From: Lacrimispora amygdalina
GTDB lineage: Bacteria; Bacillota; Clostridia; Lachnospirales; Lachnospiraceae
NCBI RefSeq assembly: GCF_900205965.1
Contig: NZ_OAOF01000007.1
Location: 62,001 to 126,000, forward strand
Reading direction: 5' to 3'
Length of the DNA: 64,000 bases
The translations under genes were made by a program, and so were the position numbers. Below the pieces are notes generated by a model that searched no databases, was not told the DNA's origin, and saw nothing but the letters and a program-made list of their open reading frames with translations. Positions 52,697-61,288 of this stretch are shown here, piece after piece. Position 1 is the first letter of the stretch. Each line of letters starts with the position of its first letter.

Positions 52697-54479
52697 ATGA
52701 AAGGTGACATTAATGCATTATTCCAGCCAATGAAAATAGGTACAATGGAAGTGAAAAACAGAATAGCAATGGCTCCCATGGGGTTACATTCAAAGAATCC
52801 TGACGGAAGTTTTAATCAGGATGCCATAGATTTATACGTTGCACGTGCAAAAGGAGGAGTAGGACTTATTGTAACAACGGGCATCGCATGTCAGAACAAG
52901 TTGGATTCTATGCGTGCTACATTGGCGACAGCTGGTGATTCTTATATAGAGTCCAACAAAAAGCTTACCGACGAAGTACATAAGAATGGAGCCAAAATTG
53001 TACTTCAGATAGCAAACGGTGCCGGCAGAAATCGTAAAGACGGTTTCTTTTTGGACAATGATCCAATTTCCTCGTCGGAAAATCCCAATGTATGGCACCC
53101 AGAGGTTATGCATCGTGCTTTAACAACAGAGGAGGTTCAATTTCTTATACAATCCTATGCCGATGGTGCTTTTGTTGCAAAACAGGCAGGCTTTGATGGG
53201 GTGGAAGTTCATGCTCTTCATGAAGGATACTTAATGGATCAGTTTTCTATGTAATGTACCAACCGGCGTACAGATCAGTATGGGGGAAGCTTAGAGAACA
53301 GACTTCGTTTTGCTACAGAAACAGTACAGGCAATAAAGAAAAAATGCGGAAAAGATTTTCCGGTTTTAATCAGATTCAGTGTTAAAAGCTATATGAAAGG
53401 ATTTGGCATAGATAACGGGGCACTTCCCGGGGAGAACTTTGAAGAATTTGGCCGCGATTTAGAAGAGAGTGCTAAGATTGCAAAGATGCTTCAGGATGCT
53501 GGTTATGATGCTTTAGATTCAGACAATGGAACATATGAATCCTGGTATTTTGCACATCCACCAGTCTATATGCCAAAAGCTTGTAATCTGGCTGATGCTC
53601 AGTATATAAAGAAATTTGTTGATATTCCTGTGATCTGTGCAGGTAAAATGGATGATCCTGAAATATCAGCGGAAGCGGTAGCCAGTGGTAGTATTGATGC
53701 CATTTCAGTTGGGCGTGCACTTCTTGCTGACCCGGAATGGGCAAATAAAGTACAAACCCGGCATTATGATGATATAAGACCCTGCATAGGCTGTCATGCG
53801 GGCTGTCTGGAGAGATTTTTCTCTGGTAAAGATACTTCATGTGCAATTAATACAATGGTATGTGAAACAACTGAAAGATACTGGAGTAACTGTTCATATG
53901 AACACAGAAGTAGATGAAAACACGATTAAAGCTTCTAAGCCGGATTCTATTTTTGTAGCAACTGGTTCTACTGCAAGAAATCTAAATGTAGAAGGAGCAG
54001 ATTCAGAAAAAGTTATTACCGCCGTGGAAGCATTATTGGAGACAAAACCTGTTGGAGATAAAGTGGTTATTATAGGCGGAGGGCTTACTGGCGTTGAGCT
54101 TGGCTATAGTCTGACAAAAGATAAAGGAAAACATGTTGAAATACTGGAGATGCTTCCTGAAATTTTAAAGGTACAGGGTTTAAATGCTGCAAATAAAACG
54201 ATGCTCCAAAATCTTGTATCATCTTACAAAATTGGTATTCATACTAATGCAAAGGTTACTGCTGTTACATCGAGAGGCGTTAAGTTTGAAGAAAATGGCA
54301 GTGTTGTTGAATTAGAAGCCGACACAATTATCACAAGTATTGGATACGTCAGTGATCAATCTTTATACGAAGCAATAAAAGATTGTGGTGCAGATGTGCA
54401 TTTAATTGGAGATTCATCAAAAGTATCGAATTTAATGGGAGCTGTTTGGGATGCATATGAAATTGCTCAGTCAGTTTAA
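52697..54479 (+). pseudogene. Old-yellow-enzyme/2,4-dienoyl-CoA reductase-like flavin oxidoreductase, nonsense plus deletion
   Basis: An FMN/4Fe-4S/FAD enzyme of the FadH/BaiCD/2-enoate reductase type. The FMN barrel runs from IAMAPMGLHS through HALHEGYLMDQFSM, where an in-frame TAA (53252-53254) interrupts it. The same frame resumes at NRRTDQYGGSLENRL and passes ISVGRALLADPEW to the cluster motif CIGCHAGCLERFF with a later Cys in SCAIN. Near 53862 the frame jumps: about 80-95 residues of the first FAD Rossmann fold are missing, and the other frame continues from VKQLKDTGVTV through VVIIGGGLTGVELGY to the normal end. Two independent lesions make it non-functional. ATG 52697 follows AGAGAGG. 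Confidence 0.88.
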
Positions 54480-54509
54480 AAAGTAAATAACTATAGTTTT
54501 GTTGTAATG

Positions 54510-54552
54510 ATCACCCTATGCTATGAAAGAAGACAAAGCATAGGGTGATTTT
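54510..54552 (+). terminator. Terminator after the flavin oxidoreductase
   Basis: A perfect 13-bp stem (54510-54522 with 54537-54549), then TTTTA. Confidence 0.85.
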
Positions 54553-54682
54553 ATATTAATTTATTAGTGCATCACAGATAATTGAATTAAATAATTGAAT
54601 AGAAAATGCTTTCGTAGTAGAATCATAATATATATTTTGATCTGTCGTGAGTTAAAATATAGTTCTTGAAAGGAGTAGTGAA

Positions 54683-55195
54683 ATGAGTGTGTTTTTTTAT
54701 GGCTGTATAACTTTGGATGGATATCTGGCTGATAGAAACCATAACCTGGAATGGCTTTATCAGACTGGAGATACAGAAGAAACAGATTATGACAGTTTTT
54801 ACAACAGCATGGATATTACTATTATGGGGAAAAGGACATTTAATGAAATTGAAAAGATGGATAATATAGATACTTTTTATCCAACTACTAAAAACTATGT
54901 ATTTACACACGCAAAGAATTTATCAATCCGTGGTTTTATTCCTGTCGATAGTGATGTTGTTGAATTTGTTAAACAGATAGAAAAGGATAAAAATATCTGG
55001 ATTGTTGGGGGCGGCACAATTGTAGCTCCATTGTTAGATCATAACATGATAGACAATATGATAATACAGATTGCACCTGTAATATTGGGCGCTGGGATTC
55101 CCTTGTTTACTCAAAAGGAAGCATTAAAGCGGTTTGACTTGCAAGAAGTGAAACAATATGGGCAATTTGCAGAATTAATTTATTCTAAATTATGA
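54683..55195 (+). CDS. Dihydrofolate reductase-like (RibD C-terminal) reductase
   Basis: A 170-residue protein of the RibD-C/DHFR-like fold: MSVFFYGCITLDGYLADRNH at the N-terminus, TIMGKRTFNEI, then NIWIVGGGTIVAPLLDHNMI with the NADPH loop and IAPVILGAGIPLFTQ. Family members reduce pteridine-like or other substrates, and many are uncharacterised. AAAGGAG precedes the ATG. Single gene between the flavin oxidoreductase terminator and an amidohydrolase gene 54 bases on. Confidence 0.9.
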   Translation: MSVFFYGCITLDGYLADRNHNLEWLYQTGDTEETDYDSFYNSMDITIMGKRTFNEIEKMDNIDTFYPTTKNYVFTHAKNLSIRGFIPVDSDVVEFVKQIEKDKNIWIVGGGTIVAPLLDHNMIDNMIIQIAPVILGAGIPLFTQKEALKRFDLQEVKQYGQFAELIYSKL

Positions 55196-55249
55196 TAGGG
55201 GTTTCATATGGTAAATTTCTATATTTTAGTTTAGAGAACAGGAACGAGT

Positions 55250-56071
55250 ATGAAAATAATAGATGGACATGCCCATGCATGCGGGATGTTTTTAAATGCA
55301 GATGATACTGTGCGCTATATGAAATTAAATAATGTTTATAAAATGGTACTTACAGCAGGTGAACCTGATAGCAGTAAGGTTTATAAGCTACCATATTTAG
55401 CGAGGATTTTTTCTGGATCCGGGCTGATTTATATGAATAATGCTTTGACCGCTAAGATTATAGGAATCAGTAAAATGAACAGGTATATAAATCAGGGAAA
55501 TGAAACAGTTGCATTGATGGCGCAGAAATTTCCTGATTATATATTAAATACTTATTGGATAAATCCTGTTGAAGTTGACTGTATAGAAAAAATAGAAAAA
55601 TTTATAAAAAAATACTCAATCTGCATGTTAAAGATGCATCAGTGCTGGACTAAGTTTGATATAGGAGATGAGCGGATTTTTAAGGTTTGTGAATGGGCGG
55701 AATCTAATCAGAAACCTATATTCATTCATTTAAAATCAAAAAGTCAGGTGAAAAAGTTTATATCTTTAACAAAAAAGTTTTCTGGAGTGACGTTTATACT
55801 GGCTCATTTAATCGGAATAGAAGAATTTGATGACTCAATAGGAAAAAATGTATATTTCGATATTTCGTGTCCATTACTTCATTCGACTAAAATGTTGGTA
55901 AGGGCATGGAAAAACTTTGGCGCCGAACGAATATTGCTTGGCAGCGATGCTCCTTATGGGATAGATAATATAAATCTTGCAATCAGTCAAATGCGTGAAG
56001 CCGGAATGAATAAAGATGAAATTGAATGCGTATGCAGCAAGAATATTCAGAAATTATTGGATATAAATTGA
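55250..56071 (+). CDS. Amidohydrolase-family metal-dependent hydrolase
   Basis: A 273-residue TIM-barrel amidohydrolase (amidohydrolase 2 / TatD-like). The first metal motif is IIDGHAHA. A Lys/His region is LKMHQCW, then come the metal His residues in PIFIHLKS and ILAHLIG, and the catalytic Asp is in ILLGSDAPYG. Such enzymes hydrolyse or decarboxylate small molecules; the substrate is unknown. The start at 55250 follows a weak AACAGGAACG. It is followed by an extradiol dioxygenase-like pseudogene, possibly once in the same transcript. Confidence 0.87.
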   Translation: MKIIDGHAHACGMFLNADDTVRYMKLNNVYKMVLTAGEPDSSKVYKLPYLARIFSGSGLIYMNNALTAKIIGISKMNRYINQGNETVALMAQKFPDYILNTYWINPVEVDCIEKIEKFIKKYSICMLKMHQCWTKFDIGDERIFKVCEWAESNQKPIFIHLKSKSQVKKFISLTKKFSGVTFILAHLIGIEEFDDSIGKNVYFDISCPLLHSTKMLVRAWKNFGAERILLGSDAPYGIDNINLAISQMREAGMNKDEIECVCSKNIQKLLDIN

Positions 56072-56100
56072 TACATATAGAAGAGAAAGGAGTTAACGGT

Positions 56101-56413
56101 ATGTCAAAAATGCCCATGATATTTGCAGGTACACAACTTAAGAATGATTGACTGGGGGATGGAAGACCAGGGGTATGACTGGGCATATCAGTTTGATGAT
56201 TTTGTTAAAGAAAATATTAAAAAGAAAAATTATGAAAATGTCATTCACTATATGAGCCAGGGAGAGGCGGCAAAATCAGCTGTACCTGCGCCGGACCATT
56301 TTAATCCCATCTTATATTTGCTTGGAGCAGCTGATGAAGAGGATAAGATAACCGTATTTAACAATAGTTGCATGCTTGGTTCTTTATCCATGACAAGCTA
56401 TCTGTTTGAATAA
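56101..56413 (+). pseudogene. DODA-type extradiol dioxygenase (YgiD/LigB-like), internal deletion
   Basis: AAAGGAG and ATG 56101 start MSKMPMIFAG, the exact N-terminus of the 4,5-DOPA-dioxygenase-like family, where HGSPMN with its metal His should follow. Instead the sequence jumps near 56130 to another frame reading VHNLRMIDWGMEDQGYDWAY, FDDFVKENIKKKNYENVIHY and VPAPDHFNPILYLLG, the family C-terminus, ending at 56413. About 150-170 of some 260 residues, including the metal-binding His pair, are missing, and the join is out of frame. A short ORF, MKIDKMLPEETASRRVIKH at 56431, lies in the gap that follows and looks meaningless. Confidence 0.87.
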
Positions 56414-56536
56414 CTAAAAAGGAAAAATGAATGAAAATTGATAAGATGCTTCCTGAAGAAACAGCCAGCCGGCGAGTCATAAAGCATTGAATGAAATAGA
56501 GAAATGAGACAATATGATTATATGGGAGGTATTAAA

Positions 56537-57007
56537 ATGAGTACATTAATAGCATATGCAACGAAATATGGATTTACAAAAACGTGCGCTGAGATACTTG
56601 CAAAAAAGCTGGGGGAAAATATTGATATCTGTGATTTAAACAGAACTATACCTGATTTGAAAAAATATGATAAAGTCATAATAGGTGGCTCGGTCTATGC
56701 AGGGAAGATAAGAAAACCAGTAATGCGTTTTTGCTCAGAAAATCTTAGTACTCTTAAAGGGAAAAAACTGGGGCTTTTTATATGTGGAATGGCAAAGGAA
56801 GATGATGCACAAAAGCAGCTTGGCTCCTCTTTCCCCAAAGAATTGTTGGCAGTATGTGCTGCGAAAGGTTTCTTTGGAGGGGAATGCAATTATGACAAAA
56901 TGAATTTTCTGGAGAAGTTTATCATGAAAAAGATTACAGGATCTGAACAGAGCCAGTCACGGGTTGCTGAAGATAGCATAATGCAATTTGCTGATCTGAT
57001 GAGGTGA
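56537..57007 (+). CDS. Flavodoxin-family protein (HemG-like)
   Basis: A 156-residue flavodoxin-fold protein. The FMN-phosphate loop is IAYATKYGFTKTCAE, followed by KVIIGGSVYAGKIRKP and LGLFICGMAKED, the pattern of menaquinone-dependent protoporphyrinogen oxidase HemG and related flavodoxins. GGGAGG lies 8 bases before the ATG at 56537, so this start is used rather than 56504. It is co-directional with the phosphodiesterase gene 9 bases later. Its electron partner is unknown. Confidence 0.9.
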   Translation: MSTLIAYATKYGFTKTCAEILAKKLGENIDICDLNRTIPDLKKYDKVIIGGSVYAGKIRKPVMRFCSENLSTLKGKKLGLFICGMAKEDDAQKQLGSSFPKELLAVCAAKGFFGGECNYDKMNFLEKFIMKKITGSEQSQSRVAEDSIMQFADLMR

Positions 57008-57016
57008 GTTAAGCCA

Positions 57017-57484
57017 ATGAAACGCATTGCGATCATATCGGATACTCATGGCATCCTGAGAGAACAGGCCATGGCTGAACTGGATGCAGCAGATTGTATC
57101 ATACACGCTGGAGATATTAATACCCCTTATATTGCTGACTGTGTCCGGCGGTTGGGGGAGACCTATATGGTGCGCGGCAATAATGACATGGACTGGGCCA
57201 AAGATCTGCCCGCCAGTATTACTGTCACCATTGAAGGGGTAAGATTTTTTATTGTTCACAACAGGAAAGATATTCCCAAACCTTTGCCGGAAGTGGATGT
57301 AGTGATCTACGGACATTCTCACAAATATTTTGCTGAAGTCATAGAAGGAATATTGTTTCTTAATCCTGGCAGCTGCGGTAAGAGGCGATTTAATTTAGAG
57401 ATCACGATGAGCCGGATGACTGTGGAGGCAGGGCAGTATCAATATGAAAAGGTGATGATTCCCTATGATGGTTCATTAGAATAG
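57017..57484 (+). CDS. YfcE/MJ0936-type metallophosphoesterase
   Basis: A 155-residue calcineurin-fold phosphoesterase with all metal motifs: ISDTHG, IIHAGDI, VRGNNDMDW, FIVHNRK and VIYGHSH, then LNPGSCGKRR. YfcE-type enzymes hydrolyse phosphodiesters in vitro; the natural substrate is unclear. It starts 9 bases after the flavodoxin gene, whose end supplies the GATGAGGTGAG binding site, so the two genes are co-transcribed. Confidence 0.93.
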   Translation: MKRIAIISDTHGILREQAMAELDAADCIIHAGDINTPYIADCVRRLGETYMVRGNNDMDWAKDLPASITVTIEGVRFFIVHNRKDIPKPLPEVDVVIYGHSHKYFAEVIEGILFLNPGSCGKRRFNLEITMSRMTVEAGQYQYEKVMIPYDGSLE

Positions 57485-57663
57485 ATGGGAGTTTTGACTG
57501 GTCATAACCTGATAGTGCCATTAATGATTTAATTAATATCAAGATTAGGAAAAACCAGTCTTAATACTGATATGAAAATGTAAACATCTTTAATTGTATT
57601 AATTCCCAATTTATCATACAATGGTAATACAAAAGGATCTGATTATAATCTGGGAGGTAATGT

Positions 57664-59091
57664 ATGAGACTTGAAAAAGCGACACCAGAATCACAGGGAG
57701 TTCATTCCCAGGCGATTCTGGAATTTTTAAACAAGGTAAACGGACAGGATTTAGAACTTCATTCATTTATGCTGCTTAAGAACGGCAAAAATATTGCAGA
57801 CTGCTGGTGGAAGCCGTATGGTCCCCAGTACAGACACCAACTGTTTTCCTTAAGCAAAAGCTTCACATCCATGGCAATTGGCCTGGCAATTGAGGAGGGA
57901 CTGCTGACGACAGAAACACGGATTGCTGACATTTTTACGGCTGAAATGAAAGAACTGGGGGAGAAGGTTGACGAGAAAATTAAGAAAATGACCGTGAAAA
58001 ACCTTCTGACAATGGGAACCGGAATGGTATATGAGAACTGGAACTGGGATGATGAGAATTATAATAACATCCTGGGATTCTTAAGTTCCCATGTGAAGAA
58101 TGAGCCGGGGAGCGCATTTTTTTACAATACCATGGCTACCTATATGTGTTCTGCAATTATTACAAGATTAACCGGCCAGAAACTTGTTGACTATCTTATG
58201 CCCAGGCTGTTTGAGCCGCTGGGAATTGACCCCGTCTGGGATGAAGATAATTCAGGTATCAGTTACGGTGGCTTTGGGTTAAACATAAAAACAGAGGATA
58301 TCGCCGTTTTTGGGCAGATGCTTCTGCAAAAAGGAGAATACAACGGACGGCAGCTGTTACCTGCTGCATGGATAGAGGAAGCAACGTCCAAACAGATTGA
58401 CAACGGAGACGAGGCGGACAATGATTGGGCTCAGGGCTATGGTTACCAGTTCTGGAGATGTGTACCTGAAGGAGTGTACCGCGGAGATGGCATGTATGGA
58501 CAATACTGTATTGTTATGCCTGAATATAATTGTGTGATTGCTGTAACAAGCAATGCCGACATGGGTAAATTCATGAAACTGATCTGGAGTGATCTTCTTC
58601 CGGCGATTAAAGGGGAAGCTGCTCTGCCTCAGTGTGATGATTATCATAAACTGGCTGAGTTTGTGGCATGTCAGACACATATGAAGGTGAACGAAAATGC
58701 AGTATCTTATCCCGTATTTCGGGCTTCCTATAAGCTTTCTAGTGATACCGGGTCGGAGAAAGATTTCAAAATAAAGAAGATCGGATTTAATTTTGAAAAC
58801 GGAGAGTGTCTGCTTGCCCTGTATAACGAAGAAAATTCTCAGCCCATATATGTGGTTCGTTTTACAGAAAAAAAATGGGTGGAGAACACAAAACCGTACT
58901 GGGAAGAAGAATCCTTTTTCAGAGCAGTCTGCTATGGAGAGTGGAATCATGAGGAGTTTTCAGCCTGTATCTGGCATTATGAGACACCACTGAATACAAA
59001 ACTCAAGTTTACGTTTAGCGAGGATAGAAAAAGGATGGTTCTGCAATTGACTTCACAGCAGGAAATGACTCTTAATTATGTTAAAATATAA
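57664..59091 (+). CDS. Serine hydrolase of the class C beta-lactamase/esterase family
   Basis: A 475-residue cytoplasmic-looking (no signal peptide) penicillin-binding-protein-like hydrolase. The nucleophile is Ser62 in SLSKSF (S-x-x-K with Lys65). The second motif is probably the Tyr in FFYNTMATYMC, and the C-terminal part of the core has YGQYCIVMP. A further C-terminal domain of about 140 residues (after 330) is beta-rich. Most relatives are esterases or peptidases rather than true beta-lactamases. GGGAGG lies before the ATG. It converges with the DUF421 gene, leaving only 5 bases between them. Confidence 0.88.
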   Translation: MRLEKATPESQGVHSQAILEFLNKVNGQDLELHSFMLLKNGKNIADCWWKPYGPQYRHQLFSLSKSFTSMAIGLAIEEGLLTTETRIADIFTAEMKELGEKVDEKIKKMTVKNLLTMGTGMVYENWNWDDENYNNILGFLSSHVKNEPGSAFFYNTMATYMCSAIITRLTGQKLVDYLMPRLFEPLGIDPVWDEDNSGISYGGFGLNIKTEDIAVFGQMLLQKGEYNGRQLLPAAWIEEATSKQIDNGDEADNDWAQGYGYQFWRCVPEGVYRGDGMYGQYCIVMPEYNCVIAVTSNADMGKFMKLIWSDLLPAIKGEAALPQCDDYHKLAEFVACQTHMKVNENAVSYPVFRASYKLSSDTGSEKDFKIKKIGFNFENGECLLALYNEENSQPIYVVRFTEKKWVENTKPYWEEESFFRAVCYGEWNHEEFSACIWHYETPLNTKLKFTFSEDRKRMVLQLTSQQEMTLNYVKI

Positions 59092-59096
59092 AAATA

Positions 59097-59696
59097 TTAA
59101 GGTTCATTTTTGCCTTCACTGTCTTTAGTCGCAACCTCCCGGAAAATATTGTCTGAATCGTTTTTTTTAGTTTTATGGTAACCTGCCATTAATTGGTTCT
59201 GCTGTGATAATTCTGCCATTATAGTAATAAAATCTTCCTTTGTCAGTGGTTTTTTATCATCTTTTAGTTCATAGCCTATTTGACCACTTACCTCTATAGT
59301 AGCTGTTTTTACATCTTTTATAGAACTTACACCGTTTTGACGCAGGCGTGTTTCAAGTCTGTCTACAGTAAGACGTAATTTTTTTAGATTTTTTATAATG
59401 ATTGATCCATTTTCAATTACAATGACAGCTTTGCCAGAAAATAGAGATTCGAATATGTCAAATTTTATTTCCAGATACTCTGAAAAAACCATTAGCATAG
59501 TGAAAATAAATGCAATCATTAATGTGCTCCAGATTTTATCTCCGGCGATAGGTTGTATTAAAAGAGAACCGATGCCAACCATAACAATGGTCTGAGTGAT
59601 TGTCATCTGTGAAATTGATTTACGACCTCCCAACCGCAGTATAAGTTTTCCAGCAAAGAATATAACAATTGTTTTCCAGATTAAACTATAATCCAT
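59097..59696 (-). CDS. DUF421 membrane protein (YetF/YcaP-like)
   Basis: A 199-residue protein with three N-terminal membrane helices (residues 5-75; LILRLGGRKSISQMTITQTI is the conserved loop) and a soluble C-terminal DUF421 domain (KLRLTVDRLETRLRQNGVSS). YetF-type proteins are associated with spore or envelope functions in Bacillus, but the biochemical role is unknown. GGAGAGG precedes the ATG. Single gene. Confidence 0.9.
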   Translation of the reverse strand: MDYSLIWKTIVIFFAGKLILRLGGRKSISQMTITQTIVMVGIGSLLIQPIAGDKIWSTLMIAFIFTMLMVFSEYLEIKFDIFESLFSGKAVIVIENGSIIIKNLKKLRLTVDRLETRLRQNGVSSIKDVKTATIEVSGQIGYELKDDKKPLTKEDFITIMAELSQQNQLMAGYHKTKKNDSDNIFREVATKDSEGKNEP

Positions 59697-59827
59697 TACA
59701 TGATCTCCTCTCCAAAATATTGAGTTTGGGCTTATTATTGATTTATTTGGATATTATTATGTAACGGTTATTAAATTAGGGGGTATGAGGAGCCCCCTGA
59801 CAAACTTCAGTATTGAAAGGAACAAAG

Positions 59828-60028
59828 ATGGACGGAACAGTAAGAAAAGATATTAAAATCGGTGACCGGGTTATGGTGGTACAAAAACAGGATCAGAGAA
59901 CGGGCAAGCTGACAGAAGGTGTGGTCCAGAGAATACTAACCAATTCTCCCACTCATCCGCGAGGCATTAAAGTGATGTTAGAAGGAGGCATTGTAGGGAG
60001 AGTGCAGGGCGGTATGGACCAGAAATAG
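59828..60028 (+). CDS. ywbE: YwbE-family protein
   Basis: A 66-residue protein matching the YwbE family: RKDIKIGDRVMVVQKQDQRT, then LTEGVVQRILTNSPTHPRGI and a final LEGGIVGRVQ. It is a small basic beta-barrel-like (KOW/OB-like) protein of unknown role, conserved in Firmicutes. The ATG at 59828 with AAAGG upstream is used rather than the open frame from 59813. The UMF1 transporter gene begins 9 bases later, so the two are co-transcribed. Confidence 0.9.
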   Translation: MDGTVRKDIKIGDRVMVVQKQDQRTGKLTEGVVQRILTNSPTHPRGIKVMLEGGIVGRVQGGMDQK

Positions 60029-60037
60029 GAGGGTTCA

Positions 60038-61273
60038 ATGATAAAGTTAAGCAGGCAAGAGAAATCATGGATACTGGTTGACTGCGGTAATTCAGCTTAT
60101 TCCATGGCAGTCACCACCGCATTACTGCCGATCATGTTCGGAATGTTTGACAATGTGAAACGCAGTATGGACCTGGGATATTTCAACTCCATTGCCAGTA
60201 TTCTGGTGGCCGCTTTAAGCCCTGTTTTAGGTGCTGCTGCGGATTATAAAGACAAAAAGAAACGTTTTTTTGTATTCTTTACCTGTCTGGGTGTCCTTTC
60301 AACTGCGTCGCTGGCGTTTATACCACCGTCCAGTGGACAATGGCAGCTTTTAATTCTATTTTTTATCTTATCCGCAATTGGTTTTGCAGGATCCAATATT
60401 TTTTATGATGCTTTTATCGTCGATGTCACCAATGATGAAAGAATGGATAAGATATCTTCACTTGGCTTTGCATTTGGCTATATCTCCAGCGTAATCCCCT
60501 TTGGCATCAGTCTGGTGCTTATATTTCTTCTGGGAATGGAAAAATCAACCGGTTATCAGATTGGTTTCATCATCACTGCTTTATGGTGGGGGCTCTTTAC
60601 CATACCCATGATCAGAGATGTGAAGCAGATTCATTATGTGGAACCCAGGCAGAATATGGTGAAAAACAGTTTTATTAGACTGGCAGATACATTTAAGCAG
60701 ATAAAACAGTATAAAATAGTTTTCAGCTTCCTTGGCGCATATTTTTTTTACATAGATGGTGTGGATACTATCATTAAGATGGTGATTCCCTATGCTACTG
60801 CTGTTATGGGAAATGGAGCACTGGATACGTTTTCATTGCTGGCAATTTTACTGATTATACAGATCATCGCCTTTCCCTGTGCTATTATGTATGGTAATAT
60901 GGCAAAACGTTTTTCTGCGAGAACCATGATCATCATAGGGATTTTTACTTATATTATTTCCTGCATTGCGGCATTTTTTGTGACTACCGTATGGCATATT
61001 TTCATACTTGGAGCTATGATCGGTTCTGCACAGGGCGGGATTCAGGCACTCAGCCGGTCTTATTTTGCGAAAATTATTCCAAAGGATAAATCCAATGAAT
61101 TTTTTGGATTTTATAATATATTTGGTAAATTCTCAGCTATTATGGGACCAACACTGATGTCCTTAACGACAGCTGTTACCGGTAATGCAAGGTGGAGTAT
61201 TCTTGGAATAATTCCCCTCTTTTTAGTGGGATTCCTGATTTTTATAAGACTTCCTGTGGAAAAAATTAAATGA
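60038..61273 (+). CDS. UMF1-family MFS transporter
   Basis: A 411-residue transporter with about 12 helices. The family N-terminal motif is SWILVDCGNSAYSMAVTTAL, with GAAADYKDKKKR in the 2-3 loop and SYFAKIIPKDKSNEFFGFY in the second half, typical of UMF1/Atg22-like permeases. Bacterial substrates are unknown. AGGAGG precedes the ATG. It is the middle gene of a ywbE-UMF1-phosphodiesterase transcript. Confidence 0.9.
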   Translation: MIKLSRQEKSWILVDCGNSAYSMAVTTALLPIMFGMFDNVKRSMDLGYFNSIASILVAALSPVLGAAADYKDKKKRFFVFFTCLGVLSTASLAFIPPSSGQWQLLILFFILSAIGFAGSNIFYDAFIVDVTNDERMDKISSLGFAFGYISSVIPFGISLVLIFLLGMEKSTGYQIGFIITALWWGLFTIPMIRDVKQIHYVEPRQNMVKNSFIRLADTFKQIKQYKIVFSFLGAYFFYIDGVDTIIKMVIPYATAVMGNGALDTFSLLAILLIIQIIAFPCAIMYGNMAKRFSARTMIIIGIFTYIISCIAAFFVTTVWHIFILGAMIGSAQGGIQALSRSYFAKIIPKDKSNEFFGFYNIFGKFSAIMGPTLMSLTTAVTGNARWSILGIIPLFLVGFLIFIRLPVEKIK

Positions 61274-61288
61274 AAGTGGTGAATTAAA

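Noticed and set aside
53252..53254. Recoded stop codon (selenocysteine or pyrrolysine) in the flavin oxidoreductase
   Set aside because: The codon is TAA, which is not used for either, and the gene has a second independent deletion.
8522..56413. Insertion sequences or transposons causing the gene breaks
   Set aside because: No transposase frames, terminal inverted repeats or target duplications are seen at any of the joins.
57664..59091. True class C beta-lactamase resistance gene
   Set aside because: It has S-x-x-K but no signal peptide, is much longer than AmpC, and carries an extra C-terminal domain. An esterase or peptidase role fits better.
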